Shown here one piece after another: positions 1 to 11,300 of a DNA stretch of 64,000 bases. Source of the stretch: Stomoxys calcitrans (taxonomy: Eukaryota > Arthropoda > Insecta > Diptera > Muscidae). Numbering within the stretch: the first letter of the stretch is position 1; every line of letters starts with the position of its first letter. The translations under genes and the position numbers were made by a program. The stretch is from contig NC_081552.1 of NCBI RefSeq assembly GCF_963082655.1, positions 2,108,001 through 2,172,000 on the forward strand, written 5' to 3'. Below the pieces are notes generated by a model. It worked only from the letters and a program-made list of their open reading frames with translations. It was not told the DNA's origin and made no database searches.

Positions 1-60
1 TCATACAGCTTACTGTGTTAAATTTCCCTCAAATCGGGGATCTTTATACAAATTATTATC

Positions 61-148
61 TAAATTTCAGCCTTATCGGCCAATAAATTAAAATTTTTGG
101 GGCCTAAGACTTTAAATCAAAAGTTCGGTATATATGTGGGCTATATAA
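61..148 (-). repeat. Subfamily B DINE-like fragment
   Basis: A short degenerate stretch reads TTTCAGC...ATCGGCCAATAAA...GGGGCCTAAGACTTTAAATC...GTATATATG. This is the order of one tandem unit of the subfamily B elements found complete elsewhere (for example 57190-59178), in the minus orientation. No hairpin or AACAAGT end is present, so it is a truncated piece. The match is loose and I am not certain of the limits. Confidence 0.4.
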
Positions 149-199
149 AGATAAGGTCCCTTACCCCAATTTTCAAAAAACGCCAGATCTAGGAGATTA

Positions 200-2150
200 A
201 CCAAAATTTTGTATGCCACCTCATGGTACTCCAAAAACGCGACATTGGTAAACAATTTTGGGGTCAACTAACCTGGGAGGACGCCCCATCTCAAAAGCCA
301 ACAGAACGGACATGTTTTGCGACTGGGACAACCTGGGTATCATATGAAAGGTATTTAAGAGTAGAGTACGAATTAGGTATAAAAATTTCAACCTTAGTGT
401 CAGGGGGGGTCCCCCACCCCCAAAAACAACACCAACAGGACACTCGACCGCTTTGGACAACATGGGTATCAAATGAGAGGTATTTAAAACTACGTACGAA
501 CTGGGCACAAAAATGTCAGCTTAAGTGTCGGGGGGTTCCCCGACTCCAAAAACATCACCCAACAGGACACTTGTATCGTTTTGGGCAATATGGGAATCAA
601 ATGAAAGGTATTTAAAAGTAAAGAACAAATCTGATGTAAAAATTTATTCCTTGGTGCCTGAGGGGCCTCCCTATCCCTCAAAATCCCCATACAGTACATA
701 TTTACCGATTGGGACAATTTTGATATCGAATGAAGGGTATTTGAAAGTATAGTAAAAAGCTGATATTAAAAATTATTTCCTTGGTGTCTGAGGCGTCCCC
801 ACCCCCCAAAAACCCCTCAATAGGACATATTTACCGATTGGGACAATATGTATATCAAATGAAAGGTATTTGGAATTTGAGTAAACATCTGTTATAAAAA
901 GTTGGTCCATGGTGTCTACGGGGTCTTTCCAATCCCAAAAACCCCCAAAACGGGCATGAATGTCCAACGTCACAAAATGGGTTTAAAATGAAAGGTGTTT
1001 GAGAGTTGACTTCGAATCTGATTTACACATTTGGGACAGAGTCTGGGACCGGCTCACCCACCAAATACGCTTCAATAGGAGTAAGTGTAGTTCGATCGGA
1101 AAAAATATCGGCCCTAAGTAGGAGAGTGCACTTTTTACCCTCAAAGTGGGATTGACACAGGAGGACCTGCGGATCTTTAAAAATTGATATCCCAAGTGGT
1201 AGCTTTGAAATAAGATGCAAAAAAAAATTAATTAGTGTGGATCTGAACGGGACCCGTAGACCTGAATATCTTGATCGCCAGCTTAAAAATGCTTGACATT
1301 ATAGGGCTCAAACAAAATCGTGCTCTAGCACAATGCTGATATTATTTCAGGGTCCGCCCCCTAAACTTCCTTAAAACCGAACACGTTTGCCTACTATGGC
1401 AATAAGGGGCTCAAATTTGATAGTAGAAAACGAATTTGATAAGCACTTTTAAGGCCAAGTGCTTGGGGGTCGTCTCAATCCCTATAAACCAATTGCAATA
1501 AGATGAATTTAACAGTAGAGCACGATGCCGATATTTTTTCAGGGCTAAGTGTGCGGGTGGTCGCCCCACCTTACTTACCCCTCTGCAGAAATTTGTGGAT
1601 TATGGCGAAAAGGGCTTCAAATCTGATATCCGTTTTATGGCCAGGTGTTCCAGGGACGACCCATCTCATAAACAATCGACTACAGCAATATGTAGCTCAA
1701 ATGTGGTTTTTGGGAGTAGAGTATAAATCTGATATCCACTTTCGGAGCAAAGTGGATATCAGATACCAATCCACCACCAAAACCAAGAGAATGAGGTAGA
1801 TCTAACATCCAAGCCTTAATGGGCGGACCTTCACCATACCCTATTTTCAAAAACACCAGATGGCAGAGATGGATGGGGCGATTTATGCGAAATTTAGTAC
1901 GTTTATAATAAATCAAAAACAGGGGCGTCCACCCAAACCCTTCCAAAACCCGCCAAATGGAAATTTAAACCATATTTATTGGCAATACTAGGCTCAAAGG
2001 AAAGGTATTTGAGACTAGAGCACGAATCTGATACATGGGGTACCACATCACCCTCAAAAACACCCTCATACCGGACATATTGACTCACCATAGCAATATA
2101 AGGCAAAAATGAATGAAATTTGGAATACAATCAATAGTTGTTTATACTAA
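200..2150 (-). repeat. ~130 bp tandem repeat array 1
   Basis: The motif ATCAAATGAAAGGTATTT recurs at about 335, 464, 592, 720, 850 and 980, and more loosely to about 2000, giving a 128-134 bp period. Each unit also carries a G-rich block (TTTTTGGGGGTGGGGACSCC on the minus strand) and a GGGACAATATGGGTAT-like block. The same unit occurs in the opposite orientation at 11765-13110 and 22260-23540. Open frames here, such as the minus frame at 221-508, only translate the repeat. I cannot assign the family. It could be the internal part of a larger transposon or a dispersed satellite. Confidence 0.75.
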
Positions 2151-2605
2151 AAACTTGGGTACTGCACTAAAGCTCTTGACAAGTGCAACACAGCTCATAT
2201 ACATCAATACGACGATATCGACTTTTAAAGTGCACAGTGGGTTATTTTAAGTGTGAGGGCCCCTGCTTTCTACAGACCAGATAGTTAGTTTGCCATGAAC
2301 ATACCATTAAGGAACAGGGAATACTCTCCGTTCTTTTTACTATGATTGCAAATTGTATTACCAAGATTTGGATCGTACGTGCCAAACGAATGGCTGCAAA
2401 CAAAAACATGGCTTTTGTCGAGTGCCACTCGCTCACATTCATCAATATAGAATTCCAATTAGTACAGTGGTATAGAATGTCGTGATTACTCACGGGTTTT
2501 CAGATTCGACCCGGCAGAACTTATAGCGATTTAAGTTGTTATGATAATTAATTTAATATTATATGGACATTTTTATTTTTTCTCATTTCTTCTTTTTTGT
2601 TCCAG
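2151..2605. other. Unclassified non-coding stretch
   Basis: There is no repeat motif of the neighbouring families and no frame with a recognisable product. The last 45 bases are strongly pyrimidine-rich (TTTTTATTTTTTCTCATTTC then TTCTTTTTTGTTCCAG). That is what an intron 3' end looks like and leads into the microexon candidate. Confidence 0.4.
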
Positions 2606-2627
2606 ATGGGTGCAGATGTCCGTGAAG
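2606..2627 (+). other. Candidate 22-nt microexon
   Basis: A long polypyrimidine tract ends in TTCCAG at 2605. It is followed by 22 bases (ATGGGTGCAGATGTCCGTGA then AG) and a consensus 5' splice site, AAG|GTGAGT, at 2625-2633. Two of three frames are open (MGADVRE or WVQMSVK). A strong acceptor and a strong donor this close together is what a microexon or a recursive-splice-like site would show. No flanking exon is visible in the window, and the length is not a multiple of three, so skipping would shift the frame. It may be a chance pairing. Confidence 0.3.
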
Positions 2628-2633
2628 GTGAGT

Positions 2634-2932
2634 CCAAGCTTATTGTAATTTTTTTTAAAAAGGCCCCTTTGTTCTTTATTTCAACAACCCACAACTGTCT
2701 GATTACATGTAATTGTACAAAGATAATAGCCAAAATGTTGCACATCTCTTTAATGGAATCCAGTACAACACGAATCTTAGAACAGGCCATGTACAAGAAC
2801 AAACACCAACACACCTACACTCACACAGTTTACCTTTTGCCTAAAACCTTAACAGATACAAAAGTCGAAGATGTTAAAAGGCAAAGACCCAAGAAAGTAA
2901 CCATGTTTTGCTGTACGCAAATGTTGCATATT
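2634..2932. other. Unclassified non-coding stretch
   Basis: An open frame crosses it (plus strand to 2953), but the product is low complexity and matches no family I recognise. It ends at the terminal repeat starting at 2933. Confidence 0.35.
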
Positions 2933-4660
2933 CCCTGCAAACATTTTTCATAATTTTGCAATAGTCTTCGTTCCCGCGAACCTTCTCGAAGATTTTTACT
3001 TCATTTTTCTTTCGTATCAGTTGCGAAAATCTCTTCTAGGATATCATTGGACAATCCATTGAGTGTTTGGAAGTTTTAGCAACTCTTCGCGACGATTCTG
3101 TTACAACCCATCTTCATATACTTACTGATTTTTGCTCAGACGAAACGACTGAATCTATAAACTTGAAATTTAACACGATGGTCACTCTTGGAACTGATCC
3201 GAGATTCGTTTATATGGGAGCTATATTAAAAACCACCATTTACCCCTACCGACCCATACAAATAGGAAGTATTCGTGCATATTTCAAGCGCCTAGCATTT
3301 TGCCTTGCAAAGTTAGCGTGCTTTCGTCTGTATTGAGGCAAGTAGTACGGAACAAGTTTTAAGTAATTTAAGTGTTATAAACTAAAATCAAATGACCCCT
3401 TTGCAACGGCCAATGACCCACATCAGTAAGAAGTATGTATGAAAAATTTCATGTGGATCGCCGAATTCGTTCGAACGCTATCGTAATTTCGGCTATCTGT
3501 TGAACGAATAGACGAATAAGGGTAGACTGACTTAACGCACTAACGACAAATGGGTTTTCTACCTATGCTCAAGAATTGAACGATATATATTTGAGAGCTA
3601 TATCTAAATCTGAACCCATTTCCATGAAAGGAACTAGTAATGCCGAGAGTCATTAGAAAATCCTTCCTGCCAAATTTCGAGGGAATCGGCTACCAAATGA
3701 CCATTTCATAGCAGTATTACTGCAAATCGGACGAACATATATATGGGAGCTATATCCAAATCTGAACCGACTATTAAACAGATCGTTTGAAATCTGTTGT
3801 TGTTACGGCCATATAAGTGCAAATCTGGCGATAAATATGTATGGGTGCTACATATAAATCTGAACCGATTTTCCGTGCCAAATTTTGTGCAGATCAGTTA
3901 CACATTGTATTTATTACAACGTTATAAGTGTAAATCGGGCGATACATATATATTGGAACTATATCCAATTCTAAACCGATTTTGATGAAATCTAGCAGAT
4001 ATGTTAAGATCAGTAGCAAAACAATCCGTACCAAATTTTCTGCAGATCGGTTGAAAATTTTAGCTACTACGGCCATTTAAGTGGAAATAGGGCGATACAT
4101 ATATATGGGAGCTATATCTAAATCTGAACCGTTTTAAATGGAAATTTGCAGGCATGTTAAAATCAGTAACAAAACAATCCATGCCCAATTTCGTGCAGAT
4201 CGGTTGAAAATTGTAGCTACTACGGCCATTTAAGTGCAAATCGGGCGATACATATGTATGGGAGCTATATCTAAATCTGAACCGATTTTGATGAAAAGGA
4301 ACGAAACGGGACTCAAATGGAAGTTATTTGGTAATAGTATGAATTTGATATCTAAATTTGGCATAAAAAATTTCAGGGGGCCACTGATGCTGAAAAGTCC
4401 TCCCTCCCCTGATAATTCCCCTCCTCTAAAAGCCACCCAAAAGGAAAAGTAGTATGATTGGACTCAATTGGAGTTGTGTGTAATAATCGTCGAGAACAGT
4501 TGCTAAAACTTCCGTGCACGCACATGATTGTCCAATGATATCATGGAAGAGTGTTTCGCTACTCATATGGAAGAACAATTGCGAAAAAATCTTCCAGAAG
4601 ATTGTTTTATTCATGGCGGGGACTAACGCTCTTCCAAAATTATGAAAAATGTTTACAGGG
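2933..4660. mobile_element. Long-TIR element, CCCTGCAAACATTTT family
   Basis: The left end begins CCCTGCAAACATTTTTCATA at 2933. The right end (4635-4660), reverse-complemented, matches the first 26 bases with one mismatch. The similarity continues inward for roughly 180-210 bp: TTCTCGAAGATTTTT, then AGGATATCATTGGACAATC, then GAAGTTTTAGCAACT on the left, against the same blocks from 4450-4660 inverted. The interior (about 3110-4440) is filled with DINE-like tandem units and no transposase. This is a foldback/MITE-like structure with long inverted arms. I see no convincing target-site duplication. Partial relatives lie at 4750-4986, 56811-57065 and 59270-59672. I do not recognise the superfamily. 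Confidence 0.6.
3110..4440 (-). repeat. DINE-like tandem units inside the TIR element
   Basis: The block TGCAAATCGGGCGATACATA followed by TGGGAGCTATATCTAAATCTGAACCGA recurs at about 3725, 3820, 3925, 4085 and 4230. The spacing is near 150 bp in the better copies. At 3190-3330 the order TGGGAGCTATA, CCGACC, GTGCATATTTCAAGCG, AAGTTAGCGTGCTTTCG resembles the 5' core of subfamily A in the minus orientation. No terminal hairpin is present. This is an old, diverged relative of the A/B units. Confidence 0.6.
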
Positions 4661-4749
4661 TTGGTTTATATGAAGTTTTCGATGACCAGAAAGGACAATA
4701 TTTAATTAATATTCCAAAAAACGAATGCGCAGAAGAGTTTTTAATAAAT

Positions 4750-4986
4750 CTTTCAAATCACACACGATTCTTGCACGTGTTGGAGATCTTGCAAGACTCT
4801 TCTAACTTGGCAAGTTGCTAACAAGTCTGAAGATTCGCGGAAAACTCTTCCGGAAGATTCGTCTTGAGGACACAACTCCTCGCGACGGCGGAGTCGTATA
4901 CGTCTCTTAGACCAGCTCGCCTGCGATCGTTATTTCATCTAGAAAATTCGCGGAAGATTATTTGGCTATCGAAAATGTTTGCAGGG
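4750..4986 (-). mobile_element. Partial CCCTGCAAACATTTT-family element
   Basis: It ends at 4986 with CGAAAATGTTTGCAGGG, the inverted family terminus. Inside are CGGAAGATT, CTTCCGGAAGATTCG and TTGCTAACAAGTC. The terminal 35 bases match the end at 56811 (CCCTGCAAACATTTTCGATT then GCCAAAT) better than the end at 2933, so this is a second subfamily. A partner left end is not clear. Confidence 0.45.
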
Positions 4987-6044
4987 TCTCCTCAAATCGC
5001 TAACAGCCAACACACATACGCACTCTTATATGTAATAAATTCATTTGTATACAAATACAACCTCATGTATGTGAATCATAAAATTCATGAACGCCGCCGT
5101 TCCATTGTACTAGCTTTTGTTGTTTGTGCTGTTTTTTTCGGCTCAACTTAGAATTGAGGTTAATAGGTAGCGAGCACCAACAGAAGCACGTGTCGTTCGT
5201 TCTCAGAGAGGGGGGAGAGAGAGAATACCAACAAACATTACATTACCCTTACACACCGCCGTCAGACCATTCCGACATATTTGTAGATTCATTCATTGCT
5301 TTATTCGTTCACTAGCTGGCTAGGTTGTTTGTTACTGCTTCTGCTTCTGTGGCTTCGTTCGTTCACATACACATGCAAGCCTGAACCAGTTCACAAAAAG
5401 AAAATTGCTAATATTCTTTGTGCCTATGCCTGCGAGTCCTACTTACACTTCCCGTTATTTCTTTGTTTTTGTAGCCAAGGTAAAGCGGCTGCCGTTGCTT
5501 GCCGGAAGAATGCAAGTTATACACACGGCCAGAAGGGGCTGTTGGGTGTCTAAAGGCTTCCAACAACAAATGGCGTTGGTAGAATTTTTGCACAGGAAGA
5601 CAAGTTGCAAAAGAAACGACATTTTTTTATTCCTTAAGACAAAGGCTACGCCAAAAAAATGAACATTCGGAAGAGTAGGTCGGTCACAACTGGCCTCAGT
5701 TTGCAAATGCATATCTTCCGAAAATTGTCGTTACAGTCTATGTACAAGGCCTTGGTAGAGCATTTTAATTTATTTTGACGCAGAGAAAGTCGATATTCAA
5801 ACAATGGAGGGTTGTCGTTGAGGTAATTTAGTTAAAAACGGCTAACGGCAATAGTAAGTGGCAGATCAGAATCACGAATACGATTACGATCTTCTTATGG
5901 CAGGAATATCAATGTTGATGGTTAATATCGGAAGGAAGGAGATCGTGGAGCAAAAACACAAGAGATAATGTCCAGCATTGGTTATTCCGCAAAAAAGATT
6001 CAGACGGCACACAGTCATTTCCCCGAGTTTACTGCGCGAGACCC

Positions 6045-6072
6045 CAACTCTCAACTCTCAACTCTCAACTCT
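6045..6072. repeat. (CAACTCT)4 minisatellite
   Basis: Four perfect tandem copies of the heptamer CAACTCT. Confidence 0.9.
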
Positions 6073-7209
6073 TTTATCTCGTTCCTTCCTAAAAGTTGTC
6101 TACTTCATATTTGGCTTTTCGCATTCAACCTTCTCAACACTTTCATCTGGTGCTGTATGTTTGTGAAAACCCCTTCGCTGGCTCCTGCCATAGTTACACG
6201 TCGTCAGATAGTTGGTTGGCTGTTTGGTTGGTTTGTTGCTGGGTTCTATGTGTGTCTAATTGTTCGACATTTTCTCGGGCTCTTTTTATTATTGAGTAAC
6301 AAAGAGCCATAAAACAATTATGCTCCAAAAAACACGACATTTGCATTGTGTCTTTCATTGCTGCTGTTGTTGCTACTTCGAGCACATTCCAATGTAAAAA
6401 GCATTCTGATGTCTATGTGCACGGCCCTGCCACTCGGCCTGCGTGTATTTGCAGTTGAAGAGGACGCATTTGGAGAGGCCAAAAAGGGAAATAGAAGTGA
6501 AGGAGCAAAAAATAGAGCTAACTGCCACTTGCACTTTAATTCATTACATCCGTTTGAGTCGAATGTATTATTTGCCAACACACATAGACGCTCAAACACA
6601 TGCCCAGCAAACACCCAGTGCAATGCAGTAAAACGGCAACATACATTGCAACGCAAAGTGTGGCCCGAGTACCTTGTTCGCACACTCATATATGGTTACA
6701 CTGGCCGGGATACAAACAAAGCGAAAGGTGAAGTGAATATGTCCGTGTGTATGTGGCTGTGTGCGAAAGCAGACATAACAGCTGCAGATGGAGCAGTCTT
6801 AGTTGTTGCTACTATTACAACGGCCTTAGAGGCAGCGTCATAGTCATAGTTGTTTCCATTTCAAGTTTAGCTTTATTTGTCGCCATTGCTGCTGCGGCCC
6901 ATAGGTAAGGCAAGGAGTGTCATACCGCCTATCACAGCCAACAGTCCGGGCCATTAGTATTTCCAAACGGGGTGCACAGCCATTCAAGCAATCCTTCAAC
7001 CTGCCATCCCAACTACCAACTAACTTCAATTGTGTGAGCAATACATAGCAACATTTTTATACCCCACACCTTAGAATGGGGGAATACTTATCTCGTCATT
7101 TCGTTTGTAACACTTGATCGTCATGAAATTTTAAGGCGATCTAGACATGTCGGTCCTTCTGTCTGTCCGGCTGTGTGAGCACGCTTACTTTCGAAAGAGT
7201 AAAGCTACC

Positions 7210-8377
7210 CGGCCGACACGGGATAAATATGAGCACCACACAGGCTGGAACTTTGAGCTCCGACTTGTGTGGCGTCCATCGTTACCACAGGAAGCTTAGC
7301 TGAAATCTACCAGGCGCTTCTACAGGTTGTGGAGAGTCTCAGTGAGGAGTCAGGTGGCACTGGCTCTTAATTTAATACTGAGTGCGAATGATGCTCGAGA
7401 TGACATGGCGAGTTATTGGCGCCTTCAAATAACCAATGGCCAACATCAAAGTCTGTTCTCAGCTTAGGGGCGGCTGGGGGCGATCGTTGGATCTTGGAGC
7501 AAGCGGCTAGCGACCCATGCGGTTGGGTCCCTGGGCCAGTAATCCGCCCCAGGAAAACTATGAGAACTACTACGACAATTAAAGAAAAACGGACCCCCCA
7601 ACTTTGACGACCCACGCAAACGAAAAAAGGATCAGCACCTGGAATGTCCGCAGTATACGCTCTGACGTATAGAAAAGTACAAGGCAGATATTAGCGCGTT
7701 ACAGAAAGTGCGATGAACTGGGAATGACGTCACTACAACACCAAACGGTGACGAACTACACTATAGCTGCCATAACATGAGACATGAATTTGGCTGTAGA
7801 TTTGTGGTTTGTCGGAGACTGAAACACCTTGTCTCCAGCTTTAGTCCGGTGGATGAGAGGCTAGCCACAATCCGCATAAAAGCCCTATTCGTTCACATCA
7901 GCCTTATTTGTGTCTATGCCCCGGCGGAAGACAAGGATGAGCAGACCAATGATATTTTCTACGAGCGCCTAAAGAGAGAATATGACCGCTGCCCCGCCAA
8001 TTTTATAAAAATCGTTCTGGGAGATTTTAGTGCGCAGATAGGGAAGGAAGATATTTTTGGTCCAACAATCGGAAAATTAAGCCTCCACGAGATAACATTC
8101 AGTAATGGGTTGAGGCTGATAGATTTCGCCGCTGCAGAAAACATGGTAGTTAGTAGCACCAGATTTCAAGCATAAAAATATTCCCAAAGCCACAAGGCTT
8201 TCACCCAATCAAAACACCAAATTGATCACGTTGTGATAGATGGAAGGCATTCATCCAGCGTGTTAGATCGATCCGTGGAGCGGATATAGATACGGATCAT
8301 TACCATGTTGCAGCAAAGGTTCGCACCCATTTGAACATGGCGACGAGGAACGTACGATCTGACCCTACAAGGAAGCT
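7210..8377 (+). mobile_element. RTE-clade non-LTR retrotransposon fragment
   Basis: A 5' portion of an RTE-like element sits inside the A element. It breaks the host at GTAAAGCTACC and releases it near 8378. It covers the start of the ORF (ISTWNVRSIRSDV at about 7632-7670, typical of RTE 'TWNVR' starts), the apurinic-endonuclease-like domain and the first residues of the linker (RSDPTRKL). No reverse transcriptase is left. A related copy lies inverted at 24337-25340. Confidence 0.75.
7630..8377 (+). pseudogene. RTE endonuclease domain relic
   Basis: The product would be the AP-endonuclease-like domain that nicks target DNA for target-primed reverse transcription. The open part (7777-8175) holds RHEFGCRFVV, DERLATIRIKALF, ICVYAPAEDKDEQTNDIFYE, IKIVLGDFSAQIGKED (the conserved GDFN-type motif, with S for N) and NGLRLIDFAAAENM. 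After a stop at 8175 the frame shifts, and QIDHVVIDGRH (the IDHV motif) and DTDHYHV (degenerate SDH) follow. Stops and frameshifts make it non-functional. The family is clear from motif order; the clade call (RTE) is by resemblance. Confidence 0.75.
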
Positions 8378-8812
8378 GGTGCGCAATTCTTTTCTAGTGC
8401 GCAATTCTTTTCCGATTAGGCTGAGATTTTGCACGTTCCGTTTCGTTATGCCTTCCAACTTCCATACCAAGTATAGTCTAAGTCGTTCTATAGCCCGATA
8501 TAGCTGCCATTTATATGACAGCTATATCGGCTATATATAATCTCCCGATTTGACTTCTTGAGCCTCTAGAAAGCGCATTTACCACCCGATTTGATTGAAA
8601 TTTTGCCCAGCGACTTTTTCTATGACCTTTAACATACGCGTTGAATATGGTCTGAATGGGTTCATAACCTGATATAGCTCTACAAGCAATTCTTATCCAT
8701 TGTCCTTTGTTTGCCTATAAAGAGATACCGGGCAAAGAACTTGACAAATGCGAATCATGGTGGAGGGTGTATAAGATTCGCCCCGGCTGAACTTAGCACG
8801 CTTTTACTTGTT

Positions 8813-9559
8813 TAGTTTCCTTTTTTGTGTTGGAAAACTGTAGCTGCCAGTTGGTCCTTTCAGAGCCATACATTTGCGTGTATGTGCGTGGGCTTATAAG
8901 CATGTATGGGTTGGATAAAGAGTGTAAGAATGACATTGCTACCAATTAGTGTTAACTGGCATTCATACTAGTCAGCCATTTTATTCAACTATTTTTTTTT
9001 TTTGTTTTAGCCCAACTCCAACTGGTGCAGCATGCTTTTTATAGAACACTAGGCGAATGAACGATAGGACCACATCTTATCCACGAACCATTTTAAATGG
9101 ATTTTTTTGTTCCTGTTTTTGTTGCTTAACAGCTTTTCTATTGCGAAAGGGAAGAACTTATTGAATAGTTTGGCCGCTGTTGGGGATTTTAATATCTATG
9201 GTCAGTTGTTTGCTATTTTGTAGCCATAATCTGCATAGCTTTTGATGCGCTTGCAATTAATTTGTGGGCTACACATTAAAGTTGTGATCACATCTAAAGT
9301 GATGCGTTTATGGTGCACCAGAGCTGTGGCACAGTGGATAGTTTAAGAAGAAAGGGAAATCCACCCATAATAAAATTGTATTGCTTTTGGTAATTTATTT
9401 AGCTAACATAAGATGATCTATGTGTATATCTGTTTTCATGGAAATATATGGGAATTATGCCATCTATAGCTTATAAATAAATAGATTTAATAAATAAAAT
9501 AAAATCGCGTCAGATAAAATACAATGCATCCGATTACAGTGTAGAAAAAAAAAATAAAA
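8813..9559. other. Unique-looking non-coding DNA
   Basis: AT-rich sequence with poly-T at about 8992-9003 and no long frame. There is no recognised repeat family. Confidence 0.45.
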
Positions 9560-9967
9560 AGTTGCGACTTGTAAGGACTCAAGAAGTCAAATCGGTTTAT
9601 ATGGTAGCTATACCATGTTATTGGCCGATTTAAACTTTACTTAGTACATTTGTTTATAGTCAGAACAGAACACTACAGGCAAAATTTCAGCCACATCGGA
9701 TGAAAATTTCGGCTGGTAAGGGCTAAAGAAGTCAAATCGGGAGATTTGGACCGAACTTGGCACAGTTGTTGGAAGTCATAACAAATCGGATGAAAAATAT
9801 ATACGGGAGCCATACATAAATCTAAACCGTTTTTTGATAAAATGTACACGTATTGAGACATCAAAAGTAATTCCTAATACCAAATTTTGAAATGATCGGC
9901 CTAAAATTCCGGCTATTGCAGATATTCTATAAATTCCTCTTCCTGGAAATCTGCACAGTTTCTGTTT
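9560..9967 (-). repeat. Subfamily A-like degenerate units
   Basis: GTTGCGACTTGTAAGGACTC, AAGAAGTCAAATCGG, TTTATATGGTAGCTATACC, CAGGCAAAATTTCAGCCACA and a second AAGAAGTCAAATCGGGAGAT mark two degenerate units. A third, ATACGGGAGCCATACATAAA, follows. There are no termini. It abuts the LOA-like relic at about 9968. Confidence 0.6.
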
Positions 9968-11300
9968 CAATCGGACAGTTACCTGCCTCGATGGACATAT
10001 GGAGTAATAGTTCTGATCTGGCTAACCACAACAAAGCGGTAGACGTCTTCATGTTACGATTGAGCCATATTATGTAGGAGCGTTCAGGGTCCCATTTCCG
10101 GTACCACCTGTCATCGGCAGCCCGATGTAAGGATGTTCTTAATCACATCACTATCCCCATAGATGCTGGATTTTTCTCATGATAGTGGTCGCACAAATTT
10201 TTCTAGACGCAATGTTCAGAGGCATTAAAGGTAGCCTTAAATTCTGAACCTTAGATGTTGTAGTAGTCCTCAATGCGGCTGTGACATATAAGCGAGCCGT
10301 CCGGTAGATCATGCTGACTATTGAACAAAAGGTAGATTTTTGAAACGCTGTCCATCATCCCACAACACCATTTAGCATTTTAGGTCTAACAACTGCAGTA
10401 TGACAAGCTGTTTATGCCCCCAATAGCCCTGTAGCAGGCAACTTTAGCCCTAAACCCTATTTTTTGTAGAGCTTTCTGTAAATGAAATATTTTCTCCTCC
10501 TAATAACACAGGTGTGTCACCACCGTGTGTATCTTGTTTCTCCTCCTAAAAAGAACTTCCGTGTAAGAGGCATTTACGCCTAGACTACTATCGGTCGTCC
10601 ACTTTACAGTCGTACGTAGAACTTCTCATTAGATAAGGTAAAATTTCTTAACTTAACTATGATAGCCACGTGAGGAGCACAATCGGCTCCTTTTACACCT
10701 CTTCACATTTCACATACAAAAAACACTTTCTTAATGGCTATATTCCATAAATAGAAGTGGAGGCAGACAGCTCTTTAAGGATTGCCTTTACTGATCCATT
10801 TGAGTACACCAACAGTACGGTGGTATTGATAGAGTTTCCAGCTCCTTCATGGGTGTCGTTAGTTTCACATTAGTGAGGACACCCTCAATGTAAAAAAATC
10901 CTATCATTGTATATTTCTTGGTAGCGGGTGAGTCTTCTAGGTTGGCAGCTAGGTCATGAAGGCCTGTGTCTGTGGACATGCTCTTGCTATAGACGTGTTT
11001 AGGGCAAAACAGGTAAACTTTAGGAATCATCGCCCTAAGATATGAATCATTCAACCTCTAAAGTTTTTAGCATAAACTATGATAGACTAATAAGGCAGAA
11101 GTGTTTGGCTTTCGTGTCATACGGTTTTCCTGTTTTCCACCTCCAGCCCACATGTATATTTGACATGCTGATGCAAGAATATTTCTCCGTAAGCCATGGA
11201 GTCAGTCCATGAGACACCACTTGAAGTTTGAGCCTATAAAAAGTCGAAACTTTTCAAGAATTCTTACTTCATTGAGATTCCATTGCAGGATATTGTCCGG
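9968..11300 (-). pseudogene. LOA/I-like retrotransposon relic, copy 1
   Basis: On the minus strand the reverse transcriptase segment shows SMSTDTGLHDLAANLEDSPA and TMIGFFYIEGVLTN (RT motif with a conserved D..G), then WNIAIKKVFF. A degenerate YADD-like region follows. Downstream (lower coordinates) the DNA aligns by eye with 42300-43330: CAGAGGCAT..AGGTAGCCTT, CCTCAATGCGGCTGTGA, CCACAACACCAT and TAGGTCTAACAACTGCAGTA have direct counterparts there. Nearer 11220, QTSSGVSWTDSM matches the post-'KSPGPD' region of copy 2, with the KSPGPD block missing. There are many stops and internal deletions. Confidence 0.65.

Larger units (their letters stand above)
4661..7053. other. Unique-looking non-coding DNA
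   Basis: There is no exon-like frame here. The longest frame (6346-6843, plus, 165 codons) has skewed composition and no domain I can name. The stretch holds a CAACTCT tandem run at 6045-6072, short CA/GT-rich segments and the partial TIR element at 4750-4986. It is consistent with intronic or intergenic DNA. Confidence 0.5.
7054..8812 (+). mobile_element. Subfamily A DINE-like element split by RTE
   Basis: The 5' part (7054-7209) has TTTTTATACCCCACACC, GGGGGAATACTTATCTCGTC, a short GTCCTTCTGTCTGTCC tract, AGCACGCTTACTTTCG and GTAAAGCTA. The core is then interrupted. It resumes at about 8378 with GTGCGCAATTCTTTTCCGAT and runs through GATATAGC and CCCGATTTGACTTCTTGAGC units. The 3' end is ATGGTGGAGGGTGTATAAG, a CGCCCCGGCTGAAC hairpin arm and CTTTTACTTGTT at 8812. 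The insert is an RTE fragment. This is mini-me/DINE-1 architecture; it is non-autonomous and encodes nothing. Confidence 0.75.

Noticed and set aside
6346..6843. 165-codon plus-strand frame beginning with a hydrophobic stretch
   Set aside because: The start resembles a signal peptide only because of a TGTTGT/CTGCTG run; the remainder has no recognisable domain, and open frames on both strands overlap it.
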